Part shown: positions 25,580 through 31,976 of the stretch, piece after piece | How positions within the stretch are numbered: position 1 is the first letter of the stretch | Layout: the number at the start of each line of letters is the position of its first letter | Assembly (NCBI GenBank): GCA_028712155.1 | Contig: JAQTQO010000014.1 | Location: 1-36,901 of the forward strand | DNA length: 36,901 nt | Origin: Patescibacteria group bacterium | GTDB lineage: Bacteria; Patescibacteriota; Patescibacteriia; Buchananbacterales; GWA2-38-13 | Direction of reading: 5' to 3' | Notes under the pieces: generated by a model | Database searches by the model: none | Told to the model about the DNA's origin: nothing | The model's input: the letters and a program-made list of their open reading frames with translations, nothing else | Program-made: the position numbers and the translations under genes

Positions 25580-26515
25580 GTGAACGGAAACGACGTTCGA
25601 ACTCTGCGGGATGCGCTTCCCTACGTGCGCAAGTTCCGCGACGCGACGTTCGTCATCAAGTGCGGCGGAGAGATCGCCCGCGATGCCGGCGCACTCGACC
25701 TGCTCGGGAGCGACATTTCGCTGTGCGCCCACCTGGGCATCCACATCGTGCTGGTGCACGGCGGCGGGCCGCAAGCCGATGAGCTCTCCGAGCGTCTCGG
25801 GCTAGAGCCCGTCAAGGTGGGCGGTCGGCGCGTGACCGATGAAGCAACCCTTGAGGTTGCCAAGATGGTCTACTCGGGCAAGATCAACATCGACATCCTC
25901 TGCGCGCTCCGGCGCCATGGTCTCAAGCCCGTCGGCTTGAGCGGGGTGGACGGTGCCATCGTGCACGCCGTCAAGCGGCCGGCGCGGACGGTGCAGGACC
26001 CGGCGACGGGAATAGAGCGCGAGGTCGATTTCGGCCTTGTCGGTGACATCGTGCGCGTGGACGTCGGCCTGCTGCGCCACCTGCTGTCGGGGAACGACTC
26101 TAACGAGCACCTGTTCGTACCGGTGGTCTCGTCGCTGGGCGGCGACGATGACGGTCACGTTTACAACATCAACGCGGATACCGTGGCGCTACAGATCGCC
26201 ATCGCGATGGAGGCGAGCAAGCTGGTCATGCTGACCGATGCTCCGGGCCTGATGGCCCATCCTCCCGACCGCGCGTCGCTCATCTCGCAGGTCACTGCCG
26301 CGCAGTGCCGCGAAATGATCCGGTCCGGTGCGGTGACTGGGGGTATGGTGCCCAAGCTCGAGGCGGTCATCGCCGCTGTTGAGGGCGGCGTTCCGCGCGT
26401 TCACATCCTGGACGGCAAAAACCCCGACTCGCTCCTCCTGGAGCTCTTCACCCAGCAAGGCACCGGCACGATGGTGACCAAAGACGAGGAGGAAGCCCGT
26501 CCTCCAGTCCGATGA
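25580..26515 (+). CDS. argB: acetylglutamate kinase (ArgB-like)
   Basis: FVIKCGGEIARDAGALDLLGSDISLCAHLGIHIVLVHGGGPQADELSERLG...YNINADTVALQIAIAMEASKLVMLTDAPGL...GGMVPKLEA; SD AAAGGAG before GTG at 25580. Confidence 0.92.
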   Translation: MNGNDVRTLRDALPYVRKFRDATFVIKCGGEIARDAGALDLLGSDISLCAHLGIHIVLVHGGGPQADELSERLGLEPVKVGGRRVTDEATLEVAKMVYSGKINIDILCALRRHGLKPVGLSGVDGAIVHAVKRPARTVQDPATGIEREVDFGLVGDIVRVDVGLLRHLLSGNDSNEHLFVPVVSSLGGDDDGHVYNINADTVALQIAIAMEASKLVMLTDAPGLMAHPPDRASLISQVTAAQCREMIRSGAVTGGMVPKLEAVIAAVEGGVPRVHILDGKNPDSLLLELFTQQGTGTMVTKDEEEARPPVR

Positions 26516-26541
26516 CGACCCGCTCGTCTGCCCTTTCCGTT

Positions 26542-26575
26542 GCCCCTGTACGCTCAGCGTCCGGGGGTATTTTTT
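26542..26575 (+). terminator. terminator of argB
   Basis: GCCCCTGTACGCTcAGCGTCCGGGGGTATTTTTT. Confidence 0.75.
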
Positions 26576-26580
26576 ATTTT

Positions 26581-26821
26581 CAGCCACCACAGTCAGCCCA
26601 AGTCTGATCCGCCTGGGGCGGACAAGGCACCGCTTTGCGACCGCCAGCGAGGTGAGCAGAAAATTAACCCCGTACCAATTTTGCCGTGTTTGTCCCGGTT
26701 TCCAGTGTTTTTTGCTGGCCGTTAGGTACGGCCGCGAAGCGCGCGGGGCGAATAGCCCCATTCCGTTGACGGCGAAGCGCTTCGCCAACGCCAATGATGC
26801 GAAATTGGTGCGGGGTAAATT
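26581..26821 (+). repeat. structured intergenic repeat, copy A
   Basis: AATTAACCCCGTACCAATTTTGC (26662-26684) pairs with GCGAAATTGGTGCGGGGTAAATT (26799-26821); internal GGGGC-GAATA-GCCCC and GCGAAGCGC/GCGCTTCGC. Confidence 0.7.
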
Positions 26822-26862
26822 GTTCCCAGCAAATGTTTTTTGAGAAATTTGGGGAAACAATT

Positions 26863-26893
26863 AAAAAAACGCCCACGCAAGTTACGCGAGGGC
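26863..26893 (-). terminator. terminator of 59-aa small gene
   Basis: Minus strand GCCCTCGCGTAACTTGCGTGGGCGTTTTTTT. Confidence 0.75.
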
Positions 26894-26921
26894 GTCGGAC
26901 AAAGAGCGGACGAGGGCCGGA

Positions 26922-27101
26922 CTAACCGTAGTAGTTATCCGACATCGGGGGGTCGGACCAACTGGGGTGGGGCGGCGGGGGAGCATTACCCCCGACGCGG
27001 ATGGAGTGGGCGGCGCAGCCGACGGGACGGACTTCGCGGTCTTCAACGACCGCAACGGCCGTTTCTCCATCTTTGGGAAAGGGCGGATCGGACGAAGGCA
27101 T
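26922..27101 (-). CDS. novel small Pro-rich protein, 59 aa: MPSSDPPFPKDGETAVAVVEDREVRPVGCAAHSIRVGGNAPPPPHPSWSDPPMSDNYYG
   Basis: AGGAGG SD, minus promoter TTGACG-17-TAACAT at 27174-27146, terminator downstream; below the ORF-track length cut-off. Confidence 0.6.
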   Translation of the reverse strand: MPSSDPPFPKDGETAVAVVEDREVRPVGCAAHSIRVGGNAPPPPHPSWSDPPMSDNYYG

Positions 27102-27145
27102 TCTTCCTCCTGTTCAGTCCAAACTGGAAAAATTATGAAGCATTT

Positions 27146-27174
27146 ATGTTAGCGTATAAATTTTTCCCCGTCAA
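27146..27174 (-). promoter_or_regulatory. promoter of 59-aa small gene
   Basis: Minus strand TTGACG - 17 nt - TAACAT. Confidence 0.6.
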
Positions 27175-27224
27175 GGGGAAATCATACGGCGTCATAACCG
27201 GCAACGGAAAGATCACTCAAGTAT

Positions 27225-27253
27225 TTGACACGTTGTCGTATCGGTGTTAAAGT
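27225..27253 (+). promoter_or_regulatory. promoter of histidine leader / hisI-hisG
   Basis: TTGACA - 17 nt - TAAAGT. Confidence 0.75.
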
Positions 27254-27263
27254 CCACCTGCGT

Positions 27264-27350
27264 ATGAACCAATCCATTATCAACCGCTGCCATTCCAGCC
27301 ATTCGCACGGCGTTCCTCATGAGGAACGGCGGTTGTTGATGGCTGTTTAG
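27264..27350 (+). CDS. histidine-containing leader peptide MNQSIINRCHSSHSHGVPHEERRLLMAV
   Basis: 28 codons with 4 His clustered at positions 10-19; followed by attenuator-type terminator upstream of hisI-hisG. Confidence 0.75.
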   Translation: MNQSIINRCHSSHSHGVPHEERRLLMAV

Positions 27351-27375
27351 ATTACATTCTCTCGGCTACTCAACC

Positions 27376-27412
27376 CCTGCCCCTCCTCGTGAGGAGGCAG
27401 GAGTTTTGTTTT
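27376..27412 (+). terminator. transcription attenuator terminator of his leader
   Basis: CCTGCCCCTCCTCGTGAGGAGGCAGGAGTTTTGTTTTT, closely similar to the argB attenuator. Confidence 0.8.
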
Positions 27413-27413
27413 T

Positions 27414-27617
27414 CCGCCGCCATAGCAAGGGAGTTTACGACCGCAGCGAGGTGAGCGGAAAAATAACCCCGCACCAATTTTGCCGTATGTCGTCGCGTGA
27501 ATGTTCCTTTTTGCGCCTACGTTCATAACAGCCGCGGAGCGCGGGGCCGAATAGGCCTTCCCGCTATGGGCGCAGCGCTCCGCCGTTGGAATATCCGCAA
27601 AATTGGTGCGGGGTTGG
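27414..27617 (+). repeat. structured intergenic repeat, copy B
   Basis: AACCCCGCACCAATTTTGC (27465-27483) perfectly complementary to GCAAAATTGGTGCGGGGTT (27597-27615); internal GGCC-GAATA-GGCC and GCGGAGCGC/GCGCTCCGC. Confidence 0.75.
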
Positions 27618-27685
27618 TACCTTAGTCCAATTGAGAGTACGTTTGTTCTTTCTTTGTGGCTCTTTTACAAGAAAGGAGTACTGCT

Positions 27686-28108
27686 ATGCAGTGTTTACGG
27701 CCGAATTTCGCCAAACGCGGCGGACTGGTGACCGTGGTCGCGCAGGATGTTTGTACGAAAGAAGTGCTGATGGTGGCATCAGCCAACGAAGAGGCGTGGC
27801 GCAAGACGTTGGAGACCGGCATCGCCCACTATTGGTCCACTTCGCGGAACCGGCTCTGGAAGAAAGGAGAGGAATCCGGCCATGTGCAAATAGTTTTACG
27901 CGTGCTGGTGGACTGTGACGGGGATGCCGTGCTCTATCTGGTCGAGCCGAAAGGCCCGGCGTGCCACACCGCGCAACGGAGCTGTTTCTACCGCGATGCG
28001 GTTTCCGATGTTGCACGGGCCGCATTTCCGAGCGCGCGAGACGCGCTGGCCGTTGTCGATATACCCGTGAATCTCGGTGTTCAAGAGAAAGGAGTCAGCC
28101 GTGACTGA
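27686..28108 (+). CDS. hisI: phosphoribosyl-AMP cyclohydrolase
   Basis: [52 protein letters not shown]...[29 protein letters not shown]. Confidence 0.95.
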   Translation: MQCLRPNFAKRGGLVTVVAQDVCTKEVLMVASANEEAWRKTLETGIAHYWSTSRNRLWKKGEESGHVQIVLRVLVDCDGDAVLYLVEPKGPACHTAQRSCFYRDAVSDVARAAFPSARDALAVVDIPVNLGVQEKGVSRD

Positions 28109-28994
28109 TCCCCTCCTTCGTTTCGCCGTTCCCAACGGTTCCCTTCAGGAGCAGACTCTGCGCGTGCTGCGCGAGGCCGGCTACCAACTGTCAACCCAGG
28201 TCGGGCGCGATGATCGGCTCGGCCGGTCCGACGGCATCGAGTTCTTCGTGCGCGACCGGGAAAACATTGCGAGCCTGGTCGGACATGGGGTGTTTGATGC
28301 CGGCATTACCGGCGCCGATCTCCGGATGGAGGAAGGGCAAGACGACGTGCCGGTCTTGTGCGACCTGCCGTACGGCCGCGCGACCAACGGCCCGGTCGTC
28401 TACGTGCTCGCCGCTGCGGCGGGTATCACTCCCGCGCTCTGGGAGTCGCGGAAAAAACGCCGGATCGGCGCCGAACGCGTGTGGCTCGCGCGCCGCTGCC
28501 TGTCGGACGCCGGCGTGCTGCGATCCGACGATCACATCGTTTCCCTGCCGGGCAAGGAGGAGGCCGCCATTGACGATGGCCTGTGCGACGCGGTGTTCGT
28601 GATGACCGAAACCGGTTCCAGTCTGAAGGCGCACAACCTTGCGGTCATCTATCCGCGCCTGCTGACGGTGTCGCCCCAGCTCTACTACCGGCCCGGACTC
28701 AAGCGCAAGCCGGAACGCTTCCGGTACATCGAAGCGTTGGGCGCAGCCATGCGCGCGGTGCTCACTGCCGACCAGGTCGTCGTGGTCACTTTCAACATCC
28801 CGCACCGTGCGGCCAAAACCCTCAAGCTGCCGGCTGCCGTTTCCCCGACCATCAGCAAAACCAAGGATCCGAAGTGGAACGCCGGCCAGGTGCTCATCCG
28901 GCGCGCGCAATTTCCGGCGACGCTCTTGCAGTTGCAGCGCGCCGGCGCCCGGAGCATCTTCATGCTCGACGTCGCCGCCTACCTGCCCCGTTAG
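28101..28994 (+). CDS. hisG: ATP phosphoribosyltransferase, long form (HisG with C-terminal regulatory-like domain)
   Basis: [25 protein letters not shown]...[11 protein letters not shown]...[16 protein letters not shown]-terminal [46 protein letters not shown] start with GAAAGGAG, overlaps hisI by 8 nt. Confidence 0.9.
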   Translation: MTDPLLRFAVPNGSLQEQTLRVLREAGYQLSTQVGRDDRLGRSDGIEFFVRDRENIASLVGHGVFDAGITGADLRMEEGQDDVPVLCDLPYGRATNGPVVYVLAAAAGITPALWESRKKRRIGAERVWLARRCLSDAGVLRSDDHIVSLPGKEEAAIDDGLCDAVFVMTETGSSLKAHNLAVIYPRLLTVSPQLYYRPGLKRKPERFRYIEALGAAMRAVLTADQVVVVTFNIPHRAAKTLKLPAAVSPTISKTKDPKWNAGQVLIRRAQFPATLLQLQRAGARSIFMLDVAAYLPR

Positions 28995-29079
28995 AAAATC
29001 CATGGCCGATCCCCCTACGGCAAGTGGGAAGGTATCTGAAGTCGGGGGATAAAACTATGCATGAAGTTTTCTAACGGGG
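28986..29079. repeat. inverted repeat spanning hisG stop
   Basis: CCCCGTTAGAAAA / TTTTCTAACGGGG 13-bp perfect; inner ATCCCCC/GGGGGAT. Confidence 0.75.
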
Positions 29080-29117
29080 CCTGCCGGAGTAGTTCTTTCA
29101 CCCTCGCTCTTTCTCAG

Positions 29118-29150
29118 ACCCCCGATGTGAAAACACCGGGGGTCCTTTTT
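29118..29150 (+). terminator. terminator of hisI-hisG
   Basis: ACCCCCGATGTGAAAACACCGGGGGTCCTTTTT. Confidence 0.85.
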
Positions 29151-29176
29151 GTGTTATGATGAAATCGCACTGAATT

Positions 29177-31792
29177 ATGGATAACCAGCGCCCTTTTCTG
29201 GCTACCCGAACCACCACCAAAACCGGCACCACGGTTGCCGCCACGGCCATGCTCACGCTGTCCGCCACGGCGCTGTTTTTGGCGTGGGGTATGCTGGTAG
29301 TTTTATCTGGGCATACCGTAATACAGCGTGAGACCGTCCACATAGCCTTTGTGGCCGCATCAGCTCCTGAGTCGATTTTTATCCGCGGCGATGTCGATGG
29401 CTCAGGTAAAGTTGATTTAAGCGATGCGAATAAAATTTTGTCATATCTCTATTCAGATGATCAGCCGGGCTGTTTGGATGCCTCTGACGCCGATGATAGT
29501 GGAAAAATTGAGGTGGCGGATGCGGTGTATTTGTTAAAATATTTATTTTTGGCCGGACTTCAACCGTCAGCCCCGTTCCCCAGTTTAGGTGCTGATCAGA
29601 CTCCGGACAATTTAGGGTGTCCTGGGGGATTACTTAATCTCAGCGGTTATCATATCCAAAATGAGACTTATTATGATGCGGCATTCGCACGAGCCTTTTT
29701 GGATGCAGAAAGGCTCGGTGCATCAGCCTTATATATTCCCCCCGGTAATTATCCCGTGACAAATGCCTTTCGATTCGTTAGTGGCGTGAATGTATTTGGC
29801 GACCCGCATTCACCGCCAGTGTTTGAAGGTGGATGCACGAATTGCAGGTCTAATACCTTTGTCAGCATTGAGCAAACCGATTTAAAAAATGTCACCCTTC
29901 GCAATCTTCAGTTTAAGAACATACGGCTGTCCTTAAACGGTAGTAACAATTACTATCAAGCGATTAAAAACGTAACTTTTACAAATTGCGACTTTTCCAA
30001 CGGATGGGAAGATGATGACTGGAACGCAAATTACCTGTCGCTCGTTTATTCAGATGACGTGACCATAGAACATTGCACTTTTCGCCGGAGTTCTCAGGCA
30101 TACGCGGGGCGTGGAATTGTCCTGTATCGAACCCACCATAGTGTTGTGCGTGATAGCTTTTTTGGTACCTCAAACAATCTTGAGTCAGCTTCAGTCAATG
30201 GTTATTTTAAAACTGCTATCAACATACAAGGTTATAAACCGGGCGAGCCACCCCTGCAATCAGATGAGATTCGTATTTTTCGCAATGTGATTCAACGGCA
30301 GCCTCCGGACAAATGTCCCACCGATGACCACGGTAACCCGATATGTCAGGATCACGGCATTTATGGCTGGGGATTTAATGGTGTTGATATTATTGACAAC
30401 CGCGTTGGCGGATGGGACACAACGGGGGGAGGTGGAGGAATAAAACTTCGCAATGGCAGTTTCTCGCGAGTGATGGGTAACGTGCTAACCTCGGGTATGC
30501 TTTATTATACTGACCGTGGAGACGCAGAACAGCCCCTGCCCGAGTTTTTCAAAAACGTTTGGGTCCACTCCAATACCGTGAATCTTGAGGGGCCACCGCC
30601 ACAAGGATATCGAGACATTAATTCCGCAGATTTTGCATTTGGCATCTATTATCAACGGAATTTCGATCTTAATGACCCCGTCGAGTGGCATGAAGAGGGT
30701 CTGGTATTTACCGACAATTATTTTCTTCGGGGCGGACAAATTAGCATCTTGGGGCCGGATCCTTCTGCTTTTTGCATCGCCAACAATCCTGAAGCCAAAC
30801 TTTATTCTCATGAAAAGTCTCAGATCTCGGAGATTTCGGAAAATTCTAGCTGTACGCTGGATGAAGTTTGGATGAATAAACCGGTTGATTTATTCGTGAG
30901 TGATTTCAACGGCGACGGGGTTGAGGATTTTATCTATTTTGATAAACATCCCGATACCACGGGCCGTAATCTGTGGACCGCTCACCTTAGCGACCTCTTT
31001 GGGTTTCACACGGTTCGTATCATGGGCGGAGATGGTGTCTCAAATTTTTCTGCAGAAACGAATCTTTATCGCGGGGGTGTAGGCGATTTTGACGGTGATA
31101 GTCATAATGAGATTATACTTCGCGGTAAGTGCGGCGCAGACACGCGTGCCTGCTGGCAAGTGTGGCGGTATGTAAGTGAAGGGATTGATGCACCCGATGG
31201 ATTGCTTGAAATGTCTGAGAGCGGGCCTGAGAGTGGTGAATCAGGCAATGCATTTCGGCCGGATAATGAATTCAATGAACTAATACTTGCCGACTTCAAT
31301 GGCGATGGCCGCACTGAAATTGCTTACGTCGGGATATGTGGCGATGATAATCAAATCTGCTTCCGGGTTCACCGCTGGGATGCGGAAACAAAAACTTTTA
31401 TTGCCGAGAAATGGGGCGGGGGTATGAGGATTTCCAGTGAAACTTTGACGTACGGATTGAACGCCGGTGACTTCAATGGCGACCGCCGTGCGGATCTTGT
31501 TTATCGCGGCCTTTGTGGCAACGATGCGCATGCCTGCTGGCGCGTGCAGCAAAGTGAGAAAACGGGAACGGGCTTTATTTTTTCGGCCAATGATTTCGGC
31601 AACAATGCATGGTTTTCAGCGGATTCGTCGTTGCTGGGCTTGCAGCTGTCAGATGTTAATGGCGATGGAAAAACCGATATCGGTTATCGCGGCAAGTGCG
31701 GTGATGGACATCCTTGCTGGCGGGTGCATCTAAGCACAGGAAGTTATTTCCAAAATGCAGTGGATTACGGAAATGATACACCCTTCGATTAA
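29177..31792 (+). CDS. surface protein: N-terminal anchor, dockerin-like domain, right-handed beta-helix, FG-GAP/VCBS-like repeats
   Basis: RGDVDGSGKVDLSDANKILSYLY...DADDSGKIEVADAVYLLKYLF; DFNGDGVEDFIYF, DFNGDGRTEIAYVG, DFNGDRRADLVYRG, DVNGDGKTDIGYRG. Confidence 0.88.
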   Translation: MDNQRPFLATRTTTKTGTTVAATAMLTLSATALFLAWGMLVVLSGHTVIQRETVHIAFVAASAPESIFIRGDVDGSGKVDLSDANKILSYLYSDDQPGCLDASDADDSGKIEVADAVYLLKYLFLAGLQPSAPFPSLGADQTPDNLGCPGGLLNLSGYHIQNETYYDAAFARAFLDAERLGASALYIPPGNYPVTNAFRFVSGVNVFGDPHSPPVFEGGCTNCRSNTFVSIEQTDLKNVTLRNLQFKNIRLSLNGSNNYYQAIKNVTFTNCDFSNGWEDDDWNANYLSLVYSDDVTIEHCTFRRSSQAYAGRGIVLYRTHHSVVRDSFFGTSNNLESASVNGYFKTAINIQGYKPGEPPLQSDEIRIFRNVIQRQPPDKCPTDDHGNPICQDHGIYGWGFNGVDIIDNRVGGWDTTGGGGGIKLRNGSFSRVMGNVLTSGMLYYTDRGDAEQPLPEFFKNVWVHSNTVNLEGPPPQGYRDINSADFAFGIYYQRNFDLNDPVEWHEEGLVFTDNYFLRGGQISILGPDPSAFCIANNPEAKLYSHEKSQISEISENSSCTLDEVWMNKPVDLFVSDFNGDGVEDFIYFDKHPDTTGRNLWTAHLSDLFGFHTVRIMGGDGVSNFSAETNLYRGGVGDFDGDSHNEIILRGKCGADTRACWQVWRYVSEGIDAPDGLLEMSESGPESGESGNAFRPDNEFNELILADFNGDGRTEIAYVGICGDDNQICFRVHRWDAETKTFIAEKWGGGMRISSETLTYGLNAGDFNGDRRADLVYRGLCGNDAHACWRVQQSEKTGTGFIFSANDFGNNAWFSADSSLLGLQLSDVNGDGKTDIGYRGKCGDGHPCWRVHLSTGSYFQNAVDYGNDTPFD

Positions 31793-31841
31793 AGCTGATT
31801 TTTCTCTCGAGCCTAAGATACCAATAGATTGTGGGTTTCCA

Positions 31842-31874
31842 AAAGCCCGACCCGAACGTGGCCGGGCTTTTTTT
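31842..31874 (+). terminator. rho-independent terminator
   Basis: AAAGCCCGacccgaacgtggCCGGGCTTTTTTT. Confidence 0.85.
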
Positions 31875-31976
31875 GTGCACAGAAATATTGCAACGTGTGT
31901 GGTATCATAACTACGTTACTTCAGGTAGGCCATAATCTCGTCTTGGTTTTCCTGATAACCATATATTCCGTACGCT

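Noticed and set aside
26581-27617. Repeat copies as integron attC sites
   Set aside because: Inverted arms contain AAC/GTT, but the RYYYAAC and GTTRRRY core boxes are not present and no integrase is in the window.
27414-27640. Copy B as a T-box riboswitch (GGTTGGTACC resembles the UGGNACC bulge)
   Set aside because: No AGGGTGGNACCGCG element, no specifier stem I, no terminator after it, and copies A, C and D do not keep UGGN.
28191-29003. 270-aa minus-strand ORF
   Set aside because: Antisense shadow of hisG.
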